From: Gammaproteobacteria bacterium
GTDB taxonomy: Bacteria > Pseudomonadota > Gammaproteobacteria > DAOWEP01
NCBI GenBank assembly: GCA_030638455.1
Contig: DAOWEP010000064.1
Location: 1 to 7,588 of the forward strand
Length of the DNA stretch: 7,588 nt
Reading direction: 5' to 3'
The translations under genes were made by a program, and so were the position numbers. The notes beneath the pieces are model-generated. The model made no database searches. It saw only the letters and a list, made by a program, of their open reading frames with translations, and had not been told where the DNA came from. Position 1 is the first letter of the stretch. Each line of letters starts with the position of its first letter. Shown here in pieces: positions 1 through 4,749 of this stretch.

Positions 1-38
1 AAAACCTTCTTACCATACAATATCACGGCCATCTATAA

Positions 39-125
39 GCCCGGGTGGCGAAACTGGTAGACGCAAGGGACTTAAAATCCCTCGGTGGCAACACCGTGCC
101 GGTTCGATTCCGGCCCCGGGCACCA
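39..125 (+). tRNA. tRNA-Leu, anticodon UAA
   Basis: Complete type II tRNA that decodes UUA leucine codons. The acceptor arms are GCCCGGG (39-45) and CCCGGGC (115-121), followed by discriminator A122 and an encoded CCA (123-125). The anticodon stem is AGGGA (66-70) with TCCCT (78-82). Its loop CTTAAAA places the anticodon TAA at 73-75. A long variable arm, CGGTG-GCAA-CACCG (83-96), is the hallmark of the Leu/Ser/Tyr class. The T arm is GCCGG-TTCGATT-CCGGC (98-114). All stems pair perfectly. The promoter must lie mostly outside the window, as only 38 bases precede the gene. Although tRNA 3' ends are common integration targets, no integrase or repeat of the tRNA end follows. Confidence 0.98.
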
Positions 126-223
126 TTTCAACGTTACACATTCATCACCGTACTTTCTTTAAGATGTGATACAGGTCGGTGACATATCCTGGCCTTAAGG
201 CGTAGAATTATATTCAATTTTAC

Positions 224-232
224 TGATATGAT
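224..232 (+). promoter_or_regulatory. Candidate extended -10 promoter for the lipoprotein gene
   Basis: TGATATGAT matches the extended -10 form (TG-N-TATGAT, hexamer at 227-232) and lies 37 bases before the lipoprotein ATG. No good -35 hexamer sits 17 bases upstream, as is common for extended -10 promoters. Transcription would begin near 239. Prediction by eye only. Confidence 0.4.
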
Positions 233-268
233 ATTAACTTACAGTTAAATATACGGAGGAATTTGCTC

Positions 269-733
269 ATGTGGAAGAAAATCATACTCAGTCTATCACT
301 TGCATGTATTGTTGGTGTAAGCGGATGTGCAACTACAGGGAAGGGTCAAAATGAGCAATCGGGTGAAATTATTGGCGCTATTCTGGGTGGGGTACTTGGT
401 TCTCAGGTAGGTAAAGGGGGTGGTCGTACAGCCGCCATTATCATTGGCACTATGGCTGGGGCCATGATCGGTGGCAGGGTTGGTCAATCTATGGACGATA
501 CTGACAAGTTAAAGACAGCTGAATCACTGGAGACCGTGCGCACAGGTGAGCCAACGAGCTGGAATAATCCGGATACAGGGAATGAATATACCGTAACACC
601 TACACGCACATATGAAGATAGCAGCGGGCCGTGCAGGGAATACACCATCGATGCCAAAGTTGCTGGCAAAGAAGAGAAGGTGTACGGAACTGCATGTCGC
701 CAGCCAGATGGTAGTTGGAAGAATCAGAGTTGA
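269..733 (+). CDS. Glycine-zipper outer-membrane lipoprotein (17 kDa surface antigen type)
   Basis: Predicted 154-aa lipoprotein. Residues 1-19 form a signal peptide: the basic start MWKK, then a hydrophobic core. It ends in a lipobox VSGC with Cys20 as the lipidation site. Residue 21 is Ala rather than Asp, which favours sorting to the outer membrane. Residues 32-73 are a glycine-zipper segment with repeated small residues (GAILGG, GSQVG, GTMAGAMIGGRVG), as in Rickettsia 17 kDa antigen and SlyB-like proteins. The polar C-terminal domain, about 85-154, keeps Cys122 and Cys143 and ends in ACRQPDGSWK, typical of surface-antigen family members. I chose ATG 269 because GGAGGA (255-260) is 8 bases upstream; an in-frame TTG at 263 is too close to that site. 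The exact role of the family is poorly known; envelope integrity is inferred. It converges with the nuclease gene 28 bases downstream. Confidence 0.9.
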   Translation: MWKKIILSLSLACIVGVSGCATTGKGQNEQSGEIIGAILGGVLGSQVGKGGGRTAAIIIGTMAGAMIGGRVGQSMDDTDKLKTAESLETVRTGEPTSWNNPDTGNEYTVTPTRTYEDSSGPCREYTIDAKVAGKEEKVYGTACRQPDGSWKNQS

Positions 734-761
734 TCTACACCATTTTCCTTATTTCCAGGTG

Positions 762-2162
762 TTAAATCTGGATGGTTTCTCCGTGAGAGGGAATGTTGGC
801 ATGCCAGTTGTACTGTTCAAATAAACATTTTTGAAGTACCAGCATTTTGTCGAGTTCACCATGTATAAGATGCAGGCGGGGCTTTTTGTTCTGAAACTGT
901 CCAGCCCAGTCCAGTAATTGCTGTTGTCCGGCGTGGGCCGAGAACCCTCCCAGGGTATGTATTTGTGCATTTACTGAAAACTCATCACCCATGAATTTTA
1001 CCTTTTTTGCGCCATCCACTAACGCCCGACCAAGGGTTGCGCGTGCCTGAAAGCCGACAAAGACGATGTGATTTTTACTGAGCCAGAGATTGTGCTTTAA
1101 ATGGTGGCGTATGCGGCCTCCCGTACACATGCCGCTACCTGCAATGACAATGGCTCCGCCGGTTACCTTGTTGATGGCCATTGATTCTTCAGTGGTGCGG
1201 GTATAGCTCATAATCGGTAACCAGTTTTTCCAGCCACCTTCTATCGCTTTGTTAAACCTGGGGTCTTCCTTATTGTAAAGATGGCTATGCTCAACATAGA
1301 TTTCACTAACACTGGTTGCCATCGGACTATCGAGAAATACCTTTTGTTGTTTTAAGGTGCCAGCATGATGAAAGCTCCCCAGACGATAGAGGAGGTCCTG
1401 CGTACGTCCCACTGCAAAGGATGGGATAAATACATTACCTCCATCATCCATGGCGGTATCCAGGATATGCTGAAATTCTTCTAGTGTCCCTTCTAGTGGT
1501 CTATGGTTGCGGTCGCCATAGGTGGATTCCATTAGTAATACATCCGCCGTATTGATCACTTCGGGGTCACGCAATAGAGGCGAGCAGTTGTTACCAAGAT
1601 CACCGGAGAAGACTACCTTTTTGGTTTTCTTCTTTTCCGTTACCCACAATTCTACTATCGCCGAACCTATAATATGGCCGGCATCCCGGAAACGAAATTC
1701 TATCTCAGGTATTATTTGTGCACGCTGTCCATAATCGATGGTCTTCACAAGAGCTAATACTTGTTCCACGTCTGCCATATCGTAAAGAGGTTCTATCAGC
1801 TCCCTGCCAGCACGTCGTCTCTTTCTGTTTTCCCACTCAAGATCCTTTTGTTGTAGAAAGGCTGCATCCTTCAGCATTACGTCCAGTAGGTCACAGGTTG
1901 GTATGGTGGTAAAGATTGGGCCGCGATAGCCTTCACGTGTAAGCCCCGGGAGTAGGCCTGAATGGTCCAGATGAGCGTGGGATATAATGACGGCGTCAAT
2001 GCTTTTTGGGTCAAAGCGGAATAGTTTGTCCGGTATTTTTTCTGGTCTTAATTCCCCCTGATACATCCCGCATTCCAGAAGTATGCGGCCAGCACTTGTT
2101 TCTATCAAGTAACATGAACCAGTGACTTGCTGTGTCGCCCCAAGAAAAGTCAGTTTGGCCAT
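762..2162 (-). CDS. Beta-CASP metallo-beta-lactamase-fold RNA nuclease (CPSF73/Ysh1-like)
   Basis: 466-aa cytoplasmic protein of the metallo-beta-lactamase superfamily, beta-CASP branch, whose members cut RNA endo- or exonucleolytically using two zinc ions. Visible motifs, in order: HAHLDH (62-67), the zinc-binding signature; His163 in AGHIIGSA; Asp188 in SGDLG; Glu212 in MESTYG, beta-CASP motif A; GSGMCTGGR (342-350); His410 in GGFSAHA; and His434 in HGE, near the C terminus within the RNA-metabolising (RMMBL) segment. All expected metal ligands are present, so it should be active. Length is normal for the bacterial CPSF73-like group. The ATG has AAAAGG (2170-2175) 7 bases upstream. It stands alone on the minus strand, convergent with the lipoprotein gene. 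Its natural RNA substrate is unknown; the family assignment is secure, the physiological role is not. Confidence 0.95.
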   Translation of the reverse strand: MAKLTFLGATQQVTGSCYLIETSAGRILLECGMYQGELRPEKIPDKLFRFDPKSIDAVIISHAHLDHSGLLPGLTREGYRGPIFTTIPTCDLLDVMLKDAAFLQQKDLEWENRKRRRAGRELIEPLYDMADVEQVLALVKTIDYGQRAQIIPEIEFRFRDAGHIIGSAIVELWVTEKKKTKKVVFSGDLGNNCSPLLRDPEVINTADVLLMESTYGDRNHRPLEGTLEEFQHILDTAMDDGGNVFIPSFAVGRTQDLLYRLGSFHHAGTLKQQKVFLDSPMATSVSEIYVEHSHLYNKEDPRFNKAIEGGWKNWLPIMSYTRTTEESMAINKVTGGAIVIAGSGMCTGGRIRHHLKHNLWLSKNHIVFVGFQARATLGRALVDGAKKVKFMGDEFSVNAQIHTLGGFSAHAGQQQLLDWAGQFQNKKPRLHLIHGELDKMLVLQKCLFEQYNWHANIPSHGETIQI

Positions 2163-2263
2163 TGTATTTCCTTTTCGGTGCAGGATTTAATTGAAGAATA
2201 ATATTTATTCCCAGGTAATGGTATGACTTGCATCAATGAATGGAATACCCTGAGTCGAACGAT

Positions 2264-2279
2264 TGTGCGTACGATCACA
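2264..2279. promoter_or_regulatory. CRP-like binding site
   Basis: TGTGC-GTACGA-TCACA differs from the CRP consensus TGTGA-N6-TCACA at one conserved position. The symmetry extends one base each side (TTGTG...CACAA). It lies about 110 bases upstream of the nuclease start codon. I could not identify a clear promoter on that strand, so its target is uncertain. Single-site matches of this kind also arise by chance. Confidence 0.4.
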
Positions 2280-2296
2280 AGTGGTGAATGAAAGTA

Positions 2297-2315
2297 TGAT
2301 CTTTTCATAAGATCA
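2297..2315. repeat. Perfect 7-bp hairpin or operator-like palindrome
   Basis: TGATCTT (2297-2303) and AAGATCA (2309-2315) pair perfectly around a 5-base loop, TTCAT. There is no T-run on either side, so it is not an intrinsic terminator. It lies 18 bases from the CRP-like site and may be a protein-binding site in the control region of the nuclease gene. Confidence 0.4.
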
Positions 2316-2344
2316 GACCAATCGTATTGCTAATATATAACGAA

Positions 2345-2387
2345 GGCAGGGGGAGTTGACATCATGTTGCTGAAGTTGCCCCCTGTC
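2345..2387 (+). repeat. G/C-rich hairpin, terminator-like or part of a small RNA
   Basis: GGCAGGGGG (2345-2353) pairs with CCCCCTGTC (2379-2387), giving nine pairs including one G-T. The loop of 25 bases is AT-rich relative to the stem. A short pyrimidine stretch (CTTTAT) follows on the plus strand, which makes this the likelier orientation, but the T-run is poor and no plus-strand gene lies upstream. It could be the 3' end of an unannotated transcript. Confidence 0.4.
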
Positions 2388-2442
2388 TTTATCTGTATAC
2401 CAATCTCTTTAAGCACGCTTTGATTGGTTCATTACGTCTTAC

Positions 2443-2565
2443 ATGGTTTCGACTATCGAAGAAAGCATTGAGTTGCAATATGTAGAGTCATCATCCTGGC
2501 TACATTGCTTAGTGAATATTAACCTGATCGAGCAACTTGCCAAACAAAATCATATAGGCTATTAA
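2443..2565 (+). CDS. Doubtful 40-aa ORF
   Basis: An ATG-started frame reads MVSTIEESIELQ and ends AKQNHIGY before TAA. The composition is protein-like (a charged amphipathic start, Trp, Cys), and the frame stays open upstream to 2413. However, there is no Shine-Dalgarno sequence, I recognise no family, and 40 codons can occur by chance in this AT-rich spacer. Listed only so that it can be tested. Confidence 0.12.
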   Translation: MVSTIEESIELQYVESSSWLHCLVNINLIEQLAKQNHIGY

Positions 2566-2722
2566 TAAGTACTATAAATATAATTTGTGGGTTAGGGTAT
2601 ATCAGCCCTGTTAGGTGTCAGTTTTTTTTACATTTTTGTATTACGAGCAAGAGCAGTATTGAGCAGTAACGATGTAAGCTAATGATTAACAAGGATTTAT
2701 ATATTAATGGCATAATATATGC

Positions 2723-2751
2723 TTGGAAATAAGCTAAATACAGGCTATAAA
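2723..2751 (+). promoter_or_regulatory. Sigma-70-type promoter for the DRR-motif small protein
   Basis: The -35 box TTGGAA (2723-2728) and -10 box TATAAA (2746-2751) are separated by the optimal 17 bases. The start of transcription would be near 2758, leaving a leader of about 44 bases before the ATG at 2802. This supports the small downstream gene being real. Confidence 0.55.
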
Positions 2752-2801
2752 ATAAGTTAAAATAGCTAACTGTAGGGTACTTTTCACCAGGAATTGAAAA
2801 A

Positions 2802-2984
2802 ATGTATGCACAATTGATCATTGATGACAGGGATGATACTGCGCATGTTATTCGCGAGAAAGCTGATAGGCGGAGAAACAAAACACTGTTTCACCTACTG
2901 GCACCATTCCGGGATTCTAGTGGTGAGTGGGTAGCTGCAGACCGACGTAGCGGGGAAGACAGAAGGAATCCTGCGGCAGGATAA
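2802..2984 (+). CDS. Small charged protein with DRRSGEDRR motif, function unknown
   Basis: 60-aa protein that I do not recognise as a named family. It is highly charged. Residues 10-26 are rich in Asp, Glu and Arg, ending in DRRR (22-25). Residues 29-36 (LFHLLAPF) form a short hydrophobic patch, and the C-terminal part carries DRRSGEDRR (47-55). Arg-rich D/E-RR-S-G-x-DRR motifs recur in small or N-terminal segments of other proteobacterial proteins, but I know of no proven function. There is no signal peptide or membrane helix. Evidence that it is real: AGGA (2789-2792) 9 bases before the ATG, a good promoter 50 bases upstream, and a rise in GC relative to the AT-rich flanks. Acid-and-base-rich composition suggests nucleic-acid or protein binding; that is inference. 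An 87-aa antisense frame overlaps it but lacks support. Confidence 0.6.
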   Translation: MYAQLIIDDRDDTAHVIREKADRRRNKTLFHLLAPFRDSSGEWVAADRRSGEDRRNPAAG

Positions 2985-3129
2985 CCTTGCCCCCAGGAGT
3001 CCAGGAGCGGGAACTTTTCTTCACAATTTTTCTTCGCCGTCTTCCTTTCATTATTCTTTATACATTAACTCCTGTTTAATTTAGAAGCGGTTATTTCCAT
3101 GATATTGGGAATGTCTACACTAATTAGTA

Positions 3130-3513
3130 ATGCCAACAAAAAGACCTAAATCTGATCCAGATAAATATGACCGTATAGTTATCGAGGCCAGGCGTAATGC
3201 CGAGCAGCGTGAGAAGGGATATCGTGATCAGGCACTCAAATTATATCCGTGGATTTGTGGACGTTGTAGCAGGGAATTTACTCGCGACAACCTTCGTGAA
3301 CTCACCGTTCATCACAGGGACCATGACCATGATAACAATCCTGTAAATGGAAGTAACTGGGAGTTGTTATGTATTTACTGTCATGACAATGAACACCAAA
3401 GATTGCTGGAAGCTGCTACACAGGGTAGTGAAAATAAAGATTCCAGCCAAACAGAAACCTCCACATTCAAACCATTTGCTGGCCTTGAGGGTTTGTTGAA
3501 AGACAAAAAATAG
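3130..3513 (+). CDS. yajD: YajD-like HNH nuclease family protein
   Basis: 127-aa protein of the HNH endonuclease fold, closest by eye to E. coli YajD (about 115 aa). A basic N-terminal region (1-40, including KYDRIVIEARRNAEQREKGYR) leads into a zinc-binding pair CGRC (43-46). The HNH core follows: HH (61-62), the Asp/His-rich run DHDHD (64-68), Asn76-Trp77, then CIYC (81-84), His85 and His89. The two CxxC pairs would bind structural zinc and the histidines a catalytic metal. The C-terminal 35 residues are polar and probably disordered, ending in a short FAGLEGLL segment. ATG 3130 is forced: a TAA stop lies in frame at 3121-3123. No Shine-Dalgarno sequence is near it. The biological substrate of YajD is not established; nucleic-acid cleavage is inferred from the fold. 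Confidence 0.9.
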   Translation: MPTKRPKSDPDKYDRIVIEARRNAEQREKGYRDQALKLYPWICGRCSREFTRDNLRELTVHHRDHDHDNNPVNGSNWELLCIYCHDNEHQRLLEAATQGSENKDSSQTETSTFKPFAGLEGLLKDKK

Positions 3514-3528
3514 AACTGCGCAGGAGTA

Positions 3529-3558
3529 TTGACAGGATAAGTGTGTGGTCGGTATAAA
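3529..3558 (+). promoter_or_regulatory. Near-consensus sigma-70 promoter upstream of hsp20
   Basis: A perfect -35 box TTGACA (3529-3534) and a 5-of-6 -10 box TATAAA (3553-3558) are separated by 18 bases. This is the best promoter in the window. The predicted start near 3565 gives hsp20 an untranslated leader of roughly 300 bases. I saw no convincing sigma-32 (heat-shock) promoter upstream of hsp20, so heat control, if any, could act on the RNA. Confidence 0.6.
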
Positions 3559-3684
3559 CTCAGATTATAGATATTCAGGACTAGTTATTTATTTTTAATA
3601 TAGGTCATACATTTGTATGGGCTGCAAAATATAAAATCAGATTATAGAGATCTGAGAAATTAATTCTATTTATAAATCATAAAT

Positions 3685-3693
3685 TGCCTCCTG
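3685..3693 (+). promoter_or_regulatory. Anti-Shine-Dalgarno segment in the hsp20 leader
   Basis: TTGCCTCCTG (3684-3693) contains CCTCCTG, the exact complement of CAGGAGG (3850-3856), the hsp20 ribosome site. Two flanking G-U pairs (3685 and 3686 with 3858 and 3857) extend the helix to nine pairs. If the transcript begins at the promoter at 3529-3558, this segment is in the same RNA and could mask the ribosome site. The loop would be about 156 bases, which weakens the case. Confidence 0.35.
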
Positions 3694-3803
3694 TGAATGA
3701 TTCATATGCTGGATATATTGCAGTTGTTTGATGCGTATCAATGCAGCATATAAAAATTTATGTGATCATTCTTTCACTAAGAGAGGATGTTACATATCAA
3801 ACC

Positions 3804-3830
3804 AGTCTGATGCCAGGAAGCAATCAGATT
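3804..3830 (+). repeat. Hairpin in the hsp20 leader
   Basis: AGTCTGATGC (3804-3813) pairs with GCAATCAGATT (3820-3830), giving ten pairs with one bulged A (3822) and one G-T. The loop is CAGGAA. It lies 20 bases upstream of the hsp20 ribosome site and reuses the third TCAGATTAT repeat as its 3' arm. Confidence 0.4.
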
Positions 3831-3850
3831 ATTTAGGCCATACTGAAATC

Positions 3851-3857
3851 AGGAGGT
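3851..3857 (+). promoter_or_regulatory. Strong ribosome binding site fixing the hsp20 start
   Basis: AGGAGGT lies 5 bases before ATG 3863. It is the strongest Shine-Dalgarno sequence in the window and decides the start against the in-frame TTG at 3728 and ATG at 3731. Confidence 0.85.
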
Positions 3858-3862
3858 GTATC

Positions 3863-4339
3863 ATGACTACTCAACAGGCAATGAAAAAGGGCGAACATGA
3901 GACCGTTATACCCATTCGTCCATTATCAGTAATGGATGAAATGGAAAGAATGATGGAAAACTGGAATCCTCGCGGCTGGTTTAGAAGTTCAGGAAGGGAG
4001 CTTCCATTTTTTTCAGAAACTCTACCCCAGGTAGATGTGATAGATTGTGAAGATGAAGTGATGATAAAGGCAGCGGTACCAGGTATCAATAAGGAGGACC
4101 TGGAAGTTTCTTTAACGGATCATACGATCACGATTCGGGGTTGTTCAAAAACTGAAGAAAAGGAGAAAAAAGGTGAATATTATCGGCATGAAATTTCTAC
4201 CGGTTCCTTTCTAAGGACTGTCACGCTACCTGCTGCAGTTGATGACTCAAAAGTTAAAGCCACATTCAAGAATGGTATTCTGGAAGTCGTAGCACCCAAG
4301 ATGGAAAGTTCCAAACGACATGCTATAAAAATAAGCTAA
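3863..4339 (+). CDS. Hsp20 family small heat shock protein
   Basis: 158-aa ATP-independent chaperone of the alpha-crystallin/Hsp20 family, which holds unfolding proteins for refolding by DnaK and ClpB and works as a large cytoplasmic oligomer. Residues 1-50 are the variable N-terminal arm, with Met-, Trp- and Phe-rich segments (MDEMERMMENW, GWF, LPFF). The alpha-crystallin domain spans about 53-146. It opens with PQVDVIDCEDEVMIKAAVPGI and contains the family's loop-and-strand signature ATFKNGILEV (133-142). The C-terminal tail carries an I-x-I anchor, IKI (155-157), used to lock neighbouring subunits. Length and order are normal for bacterial class A-type proteins. The start is fixed by the AGGAGGT site; an upstream in-frame extension of 45 codons is rejected. 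Transcription ends at the terminator 25 bases downstream. Regulation may involve the long structured leader. Confidence 0.95.
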   Translation: MTTQQAMKKGEHETVIPIRPLSVMDEMERMMENWNPRGWFRSSGRELPFFSETLPQVDVIDCEDEVMIKAAVPGINKEDLEVSLTDHTITIRGCSKTEEKEKKGEYYRHEISTGSFLRTVTLPAAVDDSKVKATFKNGILEVVAPKMESSKRHAIKIS

Positions 4340-4363
4340 TCGCTCAAATATTTGTGTATTGTG

Positions 4364-4387
4364 CCCCGGCTGATTGCCGGGGTTTTT
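4364..4387 (+). terminator. Intrinsic terminator of hsp20
   Basis: CCCCGGC (4364-4370) and GCCGGGG (4376-4382) form a perfect 7-bp G/C-rich stem with a 5-base loop (TGATT). A run of five T bases (4383-4387) follows at once. It lies 25 bases after the hsp20 stop codon and marks the end of that transcript. Confidence 0.9.
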
Positions 4388-4410
4388 ATGTACAGGATGT
4401 ACGGTAGAAA

Positions 4411-4590
4411 ATTGCTCCTGCATTTTCTACATTTCCACCATCCATGGTGGTCGTATGCCGCGATGCCATGGATGGCAAGGAGCGGTGATGTACACGACTG
4501 CATGGGAGCAGGAGGTAGGGCAAGCAGCTCTCGCACATCCTTGTGCTTCGCTGCACTTGAGCTTCCTGCTCATCGCGCAGGAGCAGTTGC
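4411..4590. repeat. Structured element: nested inverted repeats forming a three-way junction
   Basis: An outer stem TGCTCCTGC (4413-4421) pairs perfectly with GCAGGAGCA (4577-4585) and encloses two domains. Domain 1 is a perfect 10-bp stem, CCATCCATGG (4438-4447) with CCATGGATGG (4466-4475). Domain 2 is a 10-pair stem, GAGCAGGAGG (4506-4515) with CTTCCTGCTC (4562-4571). It contains GCAGC/GCTGC (4524-4528, 4550-4554) and, nested inside, GCACA/TGTGC (4533-4537, 4542-4546). GC is higher than in the AT-rich flanks. Short ORFs on both strands here are by-products of the repeats. It could be a dispersed intergenic repeat or a structured RNA; transcription direction is not evident. It lies outside the hsp20 transcript, after its terminator. 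Confidence 0.65.
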
Positions 4591-4711
4591 CGAGCAGTGA
4601 CCAGGGAAGACCAACATGCTTTTTCAATTTATAGCCTGGCTGATATAACCCATAAACGATCTTCTTAAATCCCTGTAAATATGTGTGGTGTGTATATTCT
4701 ATGGAATCTAT

Positions 4712-4717
4712 TATACT
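4712..4717 (+). promoter_or_regulatory. Candidate -10 box of ppsA
   Basis: TATACT lies 32 bases before the ppsA ATG and matches the -10 consensus at five of six positions. No good -35 box is present at normal spacing, so an activator may be needed. Transcription would begin near 4724, giving a very short leader of about 26 bases. A TAACGTTA palindrome (4727-4734) overlaps the first transcribed bases. Confidence 0.35.
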
Positions 4718-4749
4718 TTAATGCTCTAACGTTAAAATACTAATTTAGT

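Larger units (their letters stand above)
2163..2801. other. 639-base gene-poor intergenic region
   Basis: Divergent region between the nuclease gene (minus strand) and the small DRR-motif gene (plus strand). AT-rich, with no convincing protein gene. It holds a CRP-like palindrome, a hairpin at 2297-2315, a G/C-rich hairpin at 2345-2387, a doubtful 40-aa ORF at 2443-2565, a T8 run at 2621-2628 that follows only a weak 4-bp stem, and a promoter at 2723-2751. The items I can support are listed separately. Confidence 0.8.
3514..3862 (+). other. Spacer between yajD and hsp20, containing the hsp20 leader
   Basis: 349 AT-rich bases without a convincing gene. The stretch holds a near-consensus promoter at its start, three copies of TCAGATTAT (3560, 3637 and 3824), a CATACATTTGTATG near-palindrome (3606-3619), an anti-Shine-Dalgarno segment (3685-3693), TGAAT-G-ATTCA (3694-3704), and a hairpin (3804-3830). 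A frame continuous with Hsp20 opens at TTG 3728, but it lacks a ribosome site and looks unlike the family. Confidence 0.7.
4340..4749. other. 410-base intergenic region between hsp20 and ppsA
   Basis: Contains the hsp20 terminator, the three-way-junction element and, from about 4620, an AT-rich control region for ppsA. I see no protein gene: the overlapping short frames on both strands have no ribosome sites and reflect the inverted repeats. Confidence 0.8.

Noticed and set aside
39..268. Integration site at the tRNA-Leu 3' end
   Set aside because: No integrase, no repeated copy of the tRNA end within the window, and ordinary chromosomal genes follow.
734..762. Possible bidirectional terminator between the converging lipoprotein and nuclease genes
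   Set aside because: ACACC (737-741) and GGTGT (758-762) give only five pairs around a 16-base loop, too weak to call.
2618..2881. 87-aa minus-strand ORF overlapping the DRR-motif gene
   Set aside because: It is hydrophobic largely because it reads AT-rich spacer, has no recognisable family, and runs antisense to a gene with its own promoter and ribosome site.
2986..3020. Possible terminator after the DRR-motif gene (GCCCCC...GGGAAC followed by TTTT)
   Set aside because: Only three G-C pairs form. The notable feature there is a tandem CCAGGAG repeat, which does not make a stable hairpin.
3697..3753. 18-aa upstream ORF in the hsp20 leader (MIHMLDILQLF...)
   Set aside because: No ribosome site and a length expected by chance; I would reconsider it only with ribosome-profiling evidence.
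3728..3862. 45-codon N-terminal extension of Hsp20 from TTG 3728 or ATG 3731
   Set aside because: No ribosome site before either codon, sequence unlike the family, and an excellent AGGAGGT site directly precedes ATG 3863.
4336..4634. Several overlapping 60-86-aa ORFs on both strands between hsp20 and ppsA
   Set aside because: They span the hsp20 terminator and the nested inverted repeats, lack ribosome sites, and mirror one another because of the repeats.
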